From: Actinomadura luteofluorescens
GTDB lineage: Bacteria; Actinomycetota; Actinomycetes; Streptosporangiales; Streptosporangiaceae
Length of the DNA stretch: 64,000 nt
Direction of reading: 5' to 3'
Assembly (NCBI RefSeq): GCF_013409365.1
Contig: NZ_JACCBA010000001.1
Location: forward strand, 9,486,001-9,550,000
The notes below the pieces were generated by a model, which did not search any database, was not told the DNA's origin, and saw only the letters and a list, made by a program, of their open reading frames with translations. Numbering within the stretch: the stretch's first letter is position 1; each line of letters starts with the position of its first letter. Position numbers and translations under genes: made by a program. Below are positions 44,926-54,179 of the stretch, piece by piece.

Positions 44926-46539
44926 ATGGACAGATCCAAAGACGGCGAACACGACGGGTCCATAACGCGCGGGTCGGACTTCCTGCAGCTCGACCCCGCC
45001 GACGCCCCGCCCGGCGGGCTGGCCGACTGGCTCGCCGGACGGCTCCGCGACGCCGTCGCCGACGGCCGCCTGCCCGTCGGCGCCCGCCTGCCCGCCACCC
45101 GCGTCCTCGCCGCCGAACTGCGCGTCTCCCGCGGCGCCGTCACCGAGGCCTACCAGCGCCTCGCCGACGAGGGCCACCTCGCCGGACGCGGCCGCGCCGG
45201 CACCATCGTCGTCGCGGCACCCCTCACCCCGGCACCCCCCGCCCGGCCCCCGCACGGCATCACTGGGACCGCTGGCACCACCGGTGAGGCCTCCGCCCCG
45301 CCGCCGGCCCCCGCGCCGTTCCCGCCACGGCCCGGCGCGGACGTGTTCGACGTCCTGCGCGACCAGCCCGCCCGCATCGACCTGTCACCCGGACTGCCCG
45401 ACCTGGCCGCGTTCCCCCGCGCGGCCTGGCAGCGCGCCGAACGCACCGTCCTGCGCGACCTGCCCGCCACCGGCCTCGGCTACGGCGACCCCCGCGGCAC
45501 CCCCGCACTGCGCCTCGCCGTCGCCGCGTGGCTCGCCCGCTACCGCGGCATCCGCACCGACCCCGCCGGCATCGTCATCGTCGCCGGCACCGCCCAGGCG
45601 CTCGGCCTCATCACCCGCGTCCTGGCCCGCGACGGCATCGACCGGATCGCCGTGGAGGACCCCGGCTCCCTCGGCGTCCGCCAGCATCTGGCGCACTGGG
45701 GGATGGGCACCCCGCCCGTCCCGGTCGACACCGCCGGGATCCGCGTCGACCGCCTGCGCGCCACCGGCGCCCCCGCCGTCCTGCTCACCCCCGCCCACCA
45801 GTTCCCCACCGGCGCCGTGCTCGGCGGCGACCGCCGCCGCGACCTCACACGCTGGGCCGCAGAAGGCGGCCTGGTCATCGAGGACGACTACGACGCCGAG
45901 CACCGCTACGACCGGCCCCCGGTCCCCGCACTGCGCTCCCTGCTCACCGACCGCGCCTACTACGCCGGAAGCGTCTCCAAACTCCTGGCCCCCGCCCTGC
46001 GCATCGGCTGGATCCTGCCGCCGCCCCGGCACCTGGACGCCCTCGTCGCCGAGAAACGCTTCGCCGACCTCGGCAACGCCGCCCTCCCGCAACTCGTCCT
46101 CGCCGAGCTGATGAACTCGGGGGAGATGGAGCGCACCCTGCGGCTGCTGCGGCGCCGCCACCGCCGCCGCCGCGACACGATGATCGAAGCCATCGCCGCG
46201 CAGCTGCCCGCGGCGGCCGTGCACGGCGCCGCCGCCGGCCTGCACCTCACCGTCACCTTCCCCGGCCGCCTCCCCGACGGCCTGCACGACACCGACCTCG
46301 CCGCGGCGGCGCTGGAACTCGGCGTCAAAACCCACCCGCTGTCATGGCACGCGCAACGCCCCCACCCGCCCGGCCTGGTCCTCGGCTACGCCGCCGCCCC
46401 CACCTCGGCCATCCCCGACGCCATCGCCGCCCTCGCCCGCGCCCTCCACCACCTCACCACCGGCACCGGCCGCCGCGGCGGACATCAGGCCGCCACCGCC
46501 CGGGACGCCAACAACTCGGCCCCCCACAGGTCACGGTAG
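44926..46539 (+). CDS. MocR-type regulator (GntR winged helix + PLP aminotransferase fold)
   Basis: A 537-residue regulator. The start at 44926 (MDRSKDG) is chosen because upstream codons are not protein-like; it would be nearly leaderless (CACAAT 10 bp upstream as -10). LADWLAGRLRDAVADGRLPV, GARLPATRVLAAELRVSRGAV and TEAYQRLADEGHL is the GntR domain. The aminotransferase domain shows VIEDDYDAEHRYDRPPVPAL and YYAGSVSKLLAPALRIGW with the PLP-binding Lys. Such proteins sense PLP and amino-acid-like effectors, activating e.g. pyridoxal or GABA genes. Its last 55 bp overlap the end of cydC on the other strand. Confidence 0.88.
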   Translation: MDRSKDGEHDGSITRGSDFLQLDPADAPPGGLADWLAGRLRDAVADGRLPVGARLPATRVLAAELRVSRGAVTEAYQRLADEGHLAGRGRAGTIVVAAPLTPAPPARPPHGITGTAGTTGEASAPPPAPAPFPPRPGADVFDVLRDQPARIDLSPGLPDLAAFPRAAWQRAERTVLRDLPATGLGYGDPRGTPALRLAVAAWLARYRGIRTDPAGIVIVAGTAQALGLITRVLARDGIDRIAVEDPGSLGVRQHLAHWGMGTPPVPVDTAGIRVDRLRATGAPAVLLTPAHQFPTGAVLGGDRRRDLTRWAAEGGLVIEDDYDAEHRYDRPPVPALRSLLTDRAYYAGSVSKLLAPALRIGWILPPPRHLDALVAEKRFADLGNAALPQLVLAELMNSGEMERTLRLLRRRHRRRRDTMIEAIAAQLPAAAVHGAAAGLHLTVTFPGRLPDGLHDTDLAAAALELGVKTHPLSWHAQRPHPPGLVLGYAAAPTSAIPDAIAALARALHHLTTGTGRRGGHQAATARDANNSAPHRSR

Positions 46540-48197
46540 GCGCCCGCCACCGTGAGCAACTCCTCGTGCCGGCCCCGCTGCACCACCCGCCCCCGATCCA
46601 GCACCACCACCTCATCGGCCGACCCCAGCGCCGCCAGCCGATGCGTCACCAGCAGCAGCGTCCCCCCACCGGGAGCCTCCAGCAGCCCCCGCGTCACCTC
46701 GTCCGCCACCACGGGATCCAGCCCCTCCGCCGGCTCGTCCAGCACCAGCACCGGCGGATCGGCCAGCAGCGCCCGCGCCAGCAGCAGCCGCTGCCGCTGA
46801 CCACCCGACAGGCCGCGCCCACCCGCCCCCACCACCGTGTCCCACCCGTCCGGCAGCGCCCGCACCACCTCGGCGAACCGCGCCCGCTCCGCCGCCGCCC
46901 ACAACCGCGCCTCATCCGCGTCCGGACACGCCAGCAGCAGATTCGCCCGCACCGACGCCGCGAACACATGCGCGTCCTGCGCCAGCCCCCGCACCGCCGC
47001 CCGCACCTCCCCAGGCGCATACCCGCCCACATCCCGCCCACCGAGCAACACCGCGCCCGACACCACCGGCACATCACCCGACACCGCCGCCAGCAGCGTG
47101 CTCTTGCCCGCCCCGCTCGCCCCCACCACCGCGACCCGCCGGCCCCGACCCACCCGCAGATCCACCCCGTCCAGCGCCACCCCGCGCCCGTAGTCGACCC
47201 GCACCCCCAGCAACTCCACCTCCAGCGGCCCCCGCGGCACCGCCACCGCACCCGCCGGGCACGGCGCCGGGGGAGCGGCCAGCACCGCCCCGACCCGCCG
47301 CACCGCCGGAACCACCTCCCGCAACCGCTGCGCCGCACCCGCCAGCGGCAGCACCGACTCCACCGCCACCAGCGCCGTCAACGCCAGCACCGCCGAACCC
47401 ACCTCACCCACACCCGCACCCAGCCCCACCCACACCACCGCCGCGACCGTCACGCCCTGCACCACGAAACCGGCCGCACCCACCACCGCCGACACCCGCG
47501 CCGCCGACCGCTCCGCCCGATCCAGCCCCCGCACCGCACCCCGCGCCCGCTCCCCGAACCGGGCCGACGCACCGAACATCGCCAGATCCCGCGCACCCTC
47601 CAGCACGTCCAGCGCCCGCACCGCCAACACCTCACGACCGTCCGCCATCCGCGCCGCCGCGCGCCCACCGGCCACCGCCGCCGCCCCCGGCAGCACCACC
47701 CCCGCCACCAGCAGACCCACCGCCAGCACCACCGCCGCCGGCGCCTCCACCAGCGCGCACACCCCCACCCCGGCCGCACCGCACACCACCGACGCCGCCA
47801 CCGGCAGCACGCACCGCAGCAGCAGATCCTGCACGGCGTCCACATCCGACACCATCCGCGTCAACGCGTCACCGTCCCGCACCCGCCGCGCCCCCGGACG
47901 CGCCGCCGCCAACGCGTCGAACACCCGCCCCCGCAACTCCGCCAGCACCCGCAACGCCGCGTCATGCCCCGCCAGCCGCTCCACATACCGCAGCGACCCC
48001 TTCGCCAACGCGAACCCCCGCACCGCCACGATCGCCACCGACAAGGCCGCCAACTCCGGACGCTGCGACGCCCGCGCGATCAACCACGCTGCCGCCGCGA
48101 CCAACCCCAGCCCGCACAGCTCCGCCGCCGCCCCCGCCACACCCGCCGCCACCAGCCGCACCGCGTGCGGACGCACCGCACCCCACACCCCCCTCAC
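46485..48197 (-). CDS. cydC: Heterodimeric ABC exporter subunit CydC (cytochrome bd assembly)
   Basis: A 570-residue ABC transporter half. Six membrane helices fill the first about 300 residues (VAAAAWLIARASQRPELAAL; RYVERLAGHDAALRVLAEL). The ATPase has VAVVGASGAGKSTLLAAVSG (Walker A), GRGLSGGQRQRLLLARALL (signature) and PVLVLDEPAEGLDPVVADEV (Walker B), with LVTHRLAAL as the switch. CydCD exports thiols (cysteine, glutathione or here probably other thiols) or handles haem, and is needed to assemble cytochrome bd. ATG overlaps the cydD stop by 4 bp. Confidence 0.92.
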   Translation of the reverse strand: MRGVWGAVRPHAVRLVAAGVAGAAAELCGLGLVAAAAWLIARASQRPELAALSVAIVAVRGFALAKGSLRYVERLAGHDAALRVLAELRGRVFDALAAARPGARRVRDGDALTRMVSDVDAVQDLLLRCVLPVAASVVCGAAGVGVCALVEAPAAVVLAVGLLVAGVVLPGAAAVAGGRAAARMADGREVLAVRALDVLEGARDLAMFGASARFGERARGAVRGLDRAERSAARVSAVVGAAGFVVQGVTVAAVVWVGLGAGVGEVGSAVLALTALVAVESVLPLAGAAQRLREVVPAVRRVGAVLAAPPAPCPAGAVAVPRGPLEVELLGVRVDYGRGVALDGVDLRVGRGRRVAVVGASGAGKSTLLAAVSGDVPVVSGAVLLGGRDVGGYAPGEVRAAVRGLAQDAHVFAASVRANLLLACPDADEARLWAAAERARFAEVVRALPDGWDTVVGAGGRGLSGGQRQRLLLARALLADPPVLVLDEPAEGLDPVVADEVTRGLLEAPGGGTLLLVTHRLAALGSADEVVVLDRGRVVQRGRHEELLTVAGAYRDLWGAELLASRAVAA

Positions 48198-49822
48198 GCC
48201 GCCTCCTCACCCACACGACCACCCGCCGCCGCGCACACCCGGCCGCCCTCCAGCCGCACCACCCGATCCGCCGCCCGCAGCAACGCCGGACGATGCGCCA
48301 CCAGCACCGCCGTCCGCCCCGCCAGCAACCGCACCGCCGCATCCACCAGCACCCGCTCACTGTGCAGATCCAGCCGCGCCGTCGGCTCGTCCAGCAGCAT
48401 CACCGGCCCCCCCGACAGGAACGCCCGCGCGATCGCCAGCCGCTGCCGCTGCCCCGCCGACAACCCCGCACCGCCCTCACCCAGCACCGTCGCCAACCCC
48501 TCCGGCAACTCCCCGACGAAATCCGCCGCGGCCGCCCGCACCGCCTCCTCGACCCGCTCCACCCCAGCACCCGGATCACCCAGCCGGACGTTGTCGGCCA
48601 CCGACGCCGCGAACAGATGCGGACGCTGCGGCACCCACCCCACACGCGCCCGCCACGCCTCCCCGTCCAACTCCGCCAGATCCACCCCGTCCACCAGCAC
48701 CCGCCCCGAATCAGGGGCCACCAAACCCGCCAGCACCAGCAGCAACGTCGACTTGCCCGCCCCCGACGGCCCCGTCACCGCCACCCGCTCACCCGGCCCC
48801 ACCCGCAACGACACCCGATCCAACGCCGCCCCGGCCGCACCCGGATACCGGACCGTCACCTCCTCCAGCACGATCCCCGGCGCCCCCGCACCCACCACCA
48901 CCCGGCCCCCGAACCCCGAAACCGGCGACGCGTCCAGCACCGCGAACACCTCCCGCGCCGCCGCCACACCCTCCGCACTCGCATGGAAACGCTGCCCCAG
49001 CGCCCGCAACGGCAGATACACCTCCGGCGTCAACACCAGCACCAGCAGACCCGTCACCAGCGCCATCTCCCCGCCCAGCAACCGCAACCCCACCGGAACC
49101 GCCACCAACGCCACCGACAACGCGCACACCAGCTCCAGCACCAGCGACGACAGGAACGCCACCCGCAGCGCCCGCACACTCGCCCGCCGATGCTCACCCG
49201 CCAGCTCCCGCACCACCACCGACTGATGACCGGTCCGCCCGAACGCCCGCAACGTCCCCAACCCCGCCACCACGTCCCGGAAATGCCCGCCCAGCCGATG
49301 CAGCAGCCCCCACTGCCGGCCCGTCAAAGCCGCCGTCCGCATCCCCACCAACGCACCGAACACCGGCACCAGCGGAACCGTCACCGCCACCACCAGCGCC
49401 GACGCCCAATCGGCCGCCACCAGCCGCACCAGCACCACCACCGGCACCACACACGCCGCCACCACCTGCGGCACATAACCCGTGAAGAACGGATCGACCG
49501 CGTCCAACCCCCGCGTCAGCAACGTCACCCGCGCCCCCGCATCACCCGCCTCCCTCTCCAGCAGCGCCCCCCGCAGATCCCGCTTCACCCGCGCCGCCGC
49601 CCGGCCCGCCACCAGCGCCACCACCCACGCCAGCACCGCCCGCCCGGCCACCACCACCGCCAGCCACGGCAACGGCCCCGCATCCAGACCCGCCACCGCC
49701 CGCACCAGCAACTCCGCCTGCACCACCAGCAGGACACCCTGCCCCGCCGCCAACACCACCAGCAGCACCATCACCCGGCCGGCGACCAACCGCAGCAAAC
49801 GCCGCTCGACACCCTTCACCCC
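48194..49822 (-). CDS. cydD: Heterodimeric ABC exporter subunit CydD (cytochrome bd assembly)
   Basis: A 542-residue ABC half with GTG start at 49822, 7 bp after the cydB stop; the frame is open 11 codons further up but that part overlaps cydB. FFTGYVPQVVAACVVPVVVLV and LTGRQWGLLHRLGGHFRDVV are CydD landmarks. ATPase motifs: VAVTGPSGAGKSTLLLVLAG, GGAGLSAGQRQRLAIARAFL, GPVMLLDEPTARLDLHSERV. Works as a dimer with CydC. Confidence 0.92.
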   Translation of the reverse strand, partial: GVKGVERRLLRLVAGRVMVLLVVLAAGQGVLLVVQAELLVRAVAGLDAGPLPWLAVVVAGRAVLAWVVALVAGRAAARVKRDLRGALLEREAGDAGARVTLLTRGLDAVDPFFTGYVPQVVAACVVPVVVLVRLVAADWASALVVAVTVPLVPVFGALVGMRTAALTGRQWGLLHRLGGHFRDVVAGLGTLRAFGRTGHQSVVVRELAGEHRRASVRALRVAFLSSLVLELVCALSVALVAVPVGLRLLGGEMALVTGLLVLVLTPEVYLPLRALGQRFHASAEGVAAAREVFAVLDASPVSGFGGRVVVGAGAPGIVLEEVTVRYPGAAGAALDRVSLRVGPGERVAVTGPSGAGKSTLLLVLAGLVAPDSGRVLVDGVDLAELDGEAWRARVGWVPQRPHLFAASVADNVRLGDPGAGVERVEEAVRAAAADFVGELPEGLATVLGEGGAGLSAGQRQRLAIARAFLSGGPVMLLDEPTARLDLHSERVLVDAAVRLLAGRTAVLVAHRPALLRAADRVVRLEGGRVCAAAGGRVGEEAA

Positions 49823-49829
49823 GACCCGC

Positions 49830-50576
49830 CTACAGGTACGAGGGCGACTCCACACGCCCCCGGAACGTCCACCACACCAGCGCCTGCGACGCCAACAGCA
49901 ACGGCAGCACCACCACCGTCACCACCGCCGTCATCGTCAGCCCCGCACCCTCCGCCACGACCCGCGACCACTCCACCTGCACCCCGGCCACCACCGGCGC
50001 CCCCGCCATCACCAGCGCCGACAACCCGTACCGCGCCGGAACCCGCCCGGCACGCTCCGCCAGCCCTGCCGGAAGGCGCCAACGAGCGAAACCCGCACCA
50101 TGCCAGGCGAACAGCGCCGCCAACGGCAACCCCGCAACACTCCCCACACCCAGCCCGCCACCGGCCAGCACCGACCCCAGCACCGACCCCCACGCCAGCG
50201 CCAGCGCCCAGCTCCCCGCCACGATCGCCGCGTCCCACACACCACGCCACGCCGCCGCGTCCACCCGGCCCCGCAACCACAGGCCCATGTCCCGCACGAC
50301 CCACCCGAACAGCAGCACCGCGAACAGCGGATACAGCTCCTCCACCAGCCCGTGCTCCAGCCCCGGGAACGCGCCCGCCACCAGGCCCGCCGCCGCCACC
50401 AGCCACACCTCGTTGCCCAGGAAGAACGGCGCGAACGACGCGATCACCAACCGCCGCTCCCGCTGGTCCCGCCCCAGCCACGGCAGCAGCATCCCCACCC
50501 CGACATCGGCGCCCGCCAGCACCAGATAGCCGGCCGAGAACACCGCCAGCAACACCACCGCGAGAGAATCCATCAC
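49830..50576 (-). CDS. cydB: Cytochrome bd ubiquinol/menaquinol oxidase subunit II, short form
   Basis: A 248-residue membrane protein with about seven to eight helices. GYLVLAGADVGVGMLLPWLGRD and APFFLGNEVWLVAAAGLVAGAFPG match the CydB start (GFDFGVGxLLP and NEVWL), and VVVLPLLLASQALVWWTFRG ends it. Usual CydB is 330-380 residues, so about 90 are missing from the C-terminal half; no frameshift is evident, so it is a naturally short form or an old in-frame deletion. Sits 10 bp after cydA with GGAG as ribosome-binding site; 50573 is an alternative start. Confidence 0.85.
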   Translation of the reverse strand: MMDSLAVVLLAVFSAGYLVLAGADVGVGMLLPWLGRDQRERRLVIASFAPFFLGNEVWLVAAAGLVAGAFPGLEHGLVEELYPLFAVLLFGWVVRDMGLWLRGRVDAAAWRGVWDAAIVAGSWALALAWGSVLGSVLAGGGLGVGSVAGLPLAALFAWHGAGFARWRLPAGLAERAGRVPARYGLSALVMAGAPVVAGVQVEWSRVVAEGAGLTMTAVVTVVVLPLLLASQALVWWTFRGRVESPSYL

Positions 50577-50586
50577 CAGGCTCCAG

Positions 50587-51837
50587 TCAGAACGTCGGGC
50601 TCATCAACGGCGCGGCCGGCTCCGCCGGGGGAGAGGCACCCAGCCCCGCACCCTCCGGCCCCCGCCGCGCGAACCGCGCCAGCAGCCACGCGTTCACCCC
50701 GAACAGCACCGCGAACAGCACCGAGAACGCCACGAACGACACCGTGATCGCCCCCGACCCCACACCCGGCGACAACGCGTCCCGCGTCTTCAGCACCCCG
50801 TACACCATCCACGGCTGCCGCCCCACCTCACGGAACACCCACCCCGCCAGCATCGCCACATACGGCAGCGGCACCGCCGCGATCATCAGCACGTGGAACA
50901 CCCGCCCCCGCACCAGCCACCGCCCGAACGGGAACTTCACCAACGCCACCGCCGCCACCAGCAGCATCAGCAACCACACCGTCACCATCACCGCCTCGCC
51001 GACCCCCGCCAGCACCGGCGCCCGATAGTCGTCCGGCCCGAACCGCGCCGTGAAATCCGCCACCGCGGCAGCCGCCTCATGCCCACCCGTCTTCGTCGGC
51101 TGCGCGTACTGGAACTGCATCCCGCCGAACACCACCACCGGCATCACCGACACCATCACCGTCAGCAACCCGATCCGCATCGACCGCCGGAAGAACTCCA
51201 CCTCCGACGTCCGCCGCAGCAGATGAAAACCACTCACCCCCGCCATGAAGAACCCCGCCGTCAGCAACCCCCCGAACAGCACATGGAAGAACGCCAGCAA
51301 CGCCGTCGGATTCGCCAGCAGCGCCCCCACGTCGTCCAGCCGCGCCACACCGTCCACCATCACGAACCCCACCGGACGCTGCAGCCACCCGTTCGCCACC
51401 AGCACGAAGTACGCCGACAGATACGCCGTCAACGTCACCACCCAGATCAGCGCCAGATGCACCCACCGGTTCAGCCGATCCCACCCGAAGATCCACAACC
51501 CCAGGAACGTCGACTCCACGAAGAACGCCACGATCGTCTCCAGCGCCAACGGCGCCCCGAACACGTTCCCCGTCACCCGCGACAGCCCCGACCAGTTCAA
51601 CCCGAACTGGAACTCCATCACCAACCCGGTGACGATCCCCACCGCATAGTTGATGACATACAACTGCCCCCAGAACCGCACCATCCGCGCATGCACCGCA
51701 CTGCCCGACACCACCGCACGCGTCTGCGTCAACGCCACCAGCGTCGCCAACCCCAGCGTCAGCGCCACGAACAGAAAATGCGTGCCGGCCGTCAACGCGA
51801 ACTGCACCCGCGCCAGAACCAGCGGGTCCGCACCCAT
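50587..51837 (-). CDS. cydA: Cytochrome bd oxidase subunit I
   Basis: A 416-residue quinol oxidase subunit. ATG 51837 (MGADPLVLARVQFALTAGTH) is chosen because it is the family's usual N-terminus and GGAG precedes it; the frame is open to 51990. LTAGTHFLFVALTLGLATLV carries a haem-ligand His, ALETIVAFFVESTFLGLWIF the conserved Glu, and GGMQFQYAQPTKTGGHEAAA with GWVFREVGRQPWMVYGVLKT are diagnostic of CydA. The Q-loop is the short type found in actinobacteria. First gene of cydA-B-D-C, a high-affinity oxidase for low oxygen or stress. Confidence 0.93.
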   Translation of the reverse strand: MGADPLVLARVQFALTAGTHFLFVALTLGLATLVALTQTRAVVSGSAVHARMVRFWGQLYVINYAVGIVTGLVMEFQFGLNWSGLSRVTGNVFGAPLALETIVAFFVESTFLGLWIFGWDRLNRWVHLALIWVVTLTAYLSAYFVLVANGWLQRPVGFVMVDGVARLDDVGALLANPTALLAFFHVLFGGLLTAGFFMAGVSGFHLLRRTSEVEFFRRSMRIGLLTVMVSVMPVVVFGGMQFQYAQPTKTGGHEAAAAVADFTARFGPDDYRAPVLAGVGEAVMVTVWLLMLLVAAVALVKFPFGRWLVRGRVFHVLMIAAVPLPYVAMLAGWVFREVGRQPWMVYGVLKTRDALSPGVGSGAITVSFVAFSVLFAVLFGVNAWLLARFARRGPEGAGLGASPPAEPAAPLMSPTF

Positions 51838-52164
51838 CAGCACACGCTCCAAGAATCGATCCGCAACGACCCCACGATCCTCGGCCCGCACCCGCCACCC
51901 GCGAATCCGGCGAGAGCGTTCAACCGCCATGCGCCTTTCGCGTACCGACCACCCGCCGCCTACGCCTCCGGATGTACACCGCCGCACCAAGCCCCCAACC
52001 CCAGCACGACCGCAACCCCCAGCTACGGCAGCGCCGCCACCCCATCAACACCCGGCCCCGCCCACCGCGACCCCGCGCATAGCCCGCGACGGTGGACTGC
52101 ACCACCAGCACCGTCGCCCGCGCCCCGCCACCCACCCGCCCCTGCAACCGCGCGCCCGCCGCCA
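51838..52164. other. 327-bp region upstream of cydA with no supported gene
   Basis: It must contain the cydA promoter, which I cannot pinpoint, and the lost 5' part of the serine-recombinase pseudogene on the other strand. No other feature seen. Confidence 0.35.
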
Positions 52165-52960
52165 TTGCCCAATCGACGACTCGGTCCACTTCGAAGAGCA
52201 GGCTGACACCTCCAGTCGCCTGCACCCACTCCAGCGCCCGGCGCTCCGCGACGAGCTGCTCGCCTACGCGCGGACCGGCGACACCGCGCACATCTCCGAG
52301 ATGTTCCGCCCGGTGCGCGGCAACCAGCACATCCTGGACGTCCTCTAGGTCCAACACGCCCACCGTCTGCGCATTCACGACGGCGCGTTCTCCGCGATGG
52401 ACCTCACAGCCCGCCACCCCCGCACCGGCGACTGCCGTCCACGGTCAAGTTCCTGGGCCAAACCCTTACGTCCGCCGGCGAACCCCAACGCGACCTGCAG
52501 CGGGAAACGACCTACGACGGACTGCGCGCCGCCCAAGCCAAGGTCAACCGGCGCGGCCGCAGACACCGCCAGCGTCCGCTCCGCCTACTCCGCCGGAACC
52601 TCCATCGCCGCCCTCGCCCGCCAGCACCGAGTCGCGCCGTTGCGCCATCCGAACCGCCGTCGCCGACCTGCTGCCCAACCACATCCTCGAAGCCCGTCAA
52701 GGGCGCCCCAGCCAGGGCCGACACCGAGTGCCGGCCACGTCGACATGCCCGGCAAGGGTCGCCGACCTCCTGCGCGCCGCCGACCGACGACACCGAAGAG
52801 GCCGCGCTCGACCCTGGCCAGGCCCAACGGCGCGGCCAGTGCTACACCCTGCGCATCAACGCCTCGCCCACCGTGCACCACCAACTCCTGGGCCGCCCAG
52901 CGCAAAGCCCACCGCGAGTACGCCAAGCGCGTCAACGCCCTCCCGGCCGCCACACCCTGA
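52165..52960 (+). pseudogene. Decayed serine recombinase (resolvase family)
   Basis: Pieces in three frames line up along one actinobacterial recombinase. SVHFEEQADTSSRLHPLQRP, LRDELLAYARTGDTAHISEM and FRPVRGNQHILDVL run to a TAG at 52346-52348. VQHAHRLRIHDGAFSAMDLTARHPRTG continues in the same frame beyond it; ASVRSAYSAGTSIAALARQHRV (target-binding helix-turn-helix) and RKAHREYAKRVNALPAA lie further on. The catalytic Ser end is missing. An internal stop and at least two frameshifts show long decay. Confidence 0.7.
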
Positions 52961-53064
52961 CCCAAGACCACGACCTCAGCAACGGACGCACTCGCAGCTA
53001 ACCCCTGGCGCCTACTGCTGATGGCTGCACTCGGCCTCCTCGCGGGCCGAAATGACGCTAGGGC

Positions 53065-53077
53065 TTCGATATCAGAA
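53065..53077. promoter_or_regulatory. HxlR-site copy 1 (TTCGATATCAGAA)
   Basis: Copy of the 13-bp motif TTCG-ATWTC-CGAA with one mismatch, lying 3 bp beyond the HxlR stop codon (53081-53083) on the far side of the gene from the other two copies. Confidence 0.5.
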
Positions 53078-53080
53078 GCG

Positions 53081-53437
53081 CTAGCGGGTGTCTTCGGAAT
53101 CGGCGGGGGAGAGGGTCGCGGCCCACTCTTCGGACCACCGGACGAGCGGGCGCAGCGCGCGGCGGGCGCTGTGGCCCAGCTCGGTGAGGGCGTAGGTGGT
53201 GTCCGGAAGTTGCTCGACGACGGCGGCGTCGAGCAACTCGGTCAGCCGTTGCCGCAGCACGCTGGAGGACATGTTGTCGCAGCGCTCCTGCAACGCACGG
53301 AACCCGACCGGCCCGTCTCGCAGTTCCCAGACGATCCGCAGGTTCCACCTGCGGCCGAACAGGTCGAGGGCGGCCATCAGTGGCCGGCCGGTGCTCGACC
53401 CTCGGACCGCCCGTCCCGGCCTGGGTGCCGCCATCCG
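53081..53437 (-). CDS. HxlR-family transcriptional regulator
   Basis: A 118-residue regulator. ATG 53437 is chosen because upstream codons are not family-like. LMAALDLFGRRWNLRIVWEL, RDGPVGFRALQERCDNMSSS and VLRQRLTELLDAAVVEQLPD form the winged helix, then TTYALTELGHSARRALRPLVRW. One Cys (QERCDNM) is placed where thiol-sensing HxlR proteins have theirs. It is divergent from a DUF1330 gene; two copies of a shared 13-bp motif lie between them, so it probably controls that gene and itself. Confidence 0.88.
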   Translation of the reverse strand, partial: RMAAPRPGRAVRGSSTGRPLMAALDLFGRRWNLRIVWELRDGPVGFRALQERCDNMSSSVLRQRLTELLDAAVVEQLPDTTYALTELGHSARRALRPLVRWSEEWAATLSPADSEDTR

Positions 53438-53459
53438 TCGTACCGTCCCATCTTGCTGC

Positions 53460-53472
53460 TTCGATATCCGAC
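53460..53472. promoter_or_regulatory. HxlR-site copy 2 (TTCGATATCCGAC)
   Basis: Same 13-bp motif as at 53065 and 53495, 22 bp upstream of the HxlR start. Its centre is 35 bp from copy 3, between three and four helical turns. Confidence 0.55.
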
Positions 53473-53494
53473 ACACTATCGTGGATCCCAACGA

Positions 53495-53507
53495 TTCGAT
53501 TTCCGAA
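53495..53507. promoter_or_regulatory. HxlR-site copy 3 (TTCGATTTCCGAA)
   Basis: Perfect half-site symmetry TTCG/CGAA around ATTTC. Lies 57 bp upstream of the HxlR start and 170 bp from the DUF1330 start. Confidence 0.55.
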
Positions 53508-53676
53508 GCACTGAGCGAGGCTTCACCGGGACACGAACCGGCAGCCGCGGGCGGCAGAGCCGAACCAGGCCGTATCGGCACGTCCTCACAAGCGCCTGGC
53601 GCTCCGGTCTCCGGGATCGATCGATCTGAGTGTCATTTCGAAGTCGGACACGTCCGGCCGAACACAGGAGGTTTCC

Positions 53677-53982
53677 ATGACTAAGGGCTACTGGGTCAGT
53701 GTCTACCCCGCCAATTCCGACCCTGAGAGGCTGACTGCCTACGACAAGCTGGCCGGTCCGGCTGTCCAGGCTGGGGGCGGGCGGGTCCTGTCCCTCCTCC
53801 CGTCCCGTGGCGGTCGAGTCGTCGCCTACGAGGCCGGGATCACGCAACGCGTCGTTCTGATCGAGTTCGACAGCTTCGAAAAGGCCGTCGCGGCATACGA
53901 GAGCGAGGCATACCAGAAGGCGCTGGCGGCCTTCCCCGACGGCGTCGAGCGCGACTTCCGCATCATCGAAGGCATCGATTGA
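53677..53982 (+). CDS. DUF1330 family protein
   Basis: A 101-residue ferredoxin-fold (dimeric alpha-beta barrel) protein; AGGAGG lies 7 bp before the ATG. KGYWVSVYPANSDPERLTAY opens it, GGRVLSLLPSRGGRVVAYEAG follows, and VVLIEFDSFEKAVAAYESEA, YQKALAAFPDGVERDFRIIEG is the conserved DUF1330 end. The activity of the family is not established. Probably regulated by the divergent HxlR protein. Confidence 0.88.
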   Translation: MTKGYWVSVYPANSDPERLTAYDKLAGPAVQAGGGRVLSLLPSRGGRVVAYEAGITQRVVLIEFDSFEKAVAAYESEAYQKALAAFPDGVERDFRIIEGID

Positions 53983-54179
53983 CCGGCGGGCCCAGCCATC
54001 GCTGAGCATCCGTCACCCGATACGCACGCCACCGGCGGTGCGTCATCATCCACTATCCGGTGCAGGACGGCACCGGATGAGACAGGACGGTACGCTCCGC
54101 GACGCGTTCGGTCGGCTGTTGCGGCCAGGCCCGGCTATCGGCGGACGCCGTTCGCGGTTGCCGGTTCGTTGAGCGTCAC

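Noticed and set aside
45528..49226. A very long plus-strand open frame (over 1,200 codons) opposite cydC and cydD
   Set aside because: Its product is a run of Arg, Pro and His without any motif, the shadow of GC-rich codons of the cyd genes, which carry full family signatures.
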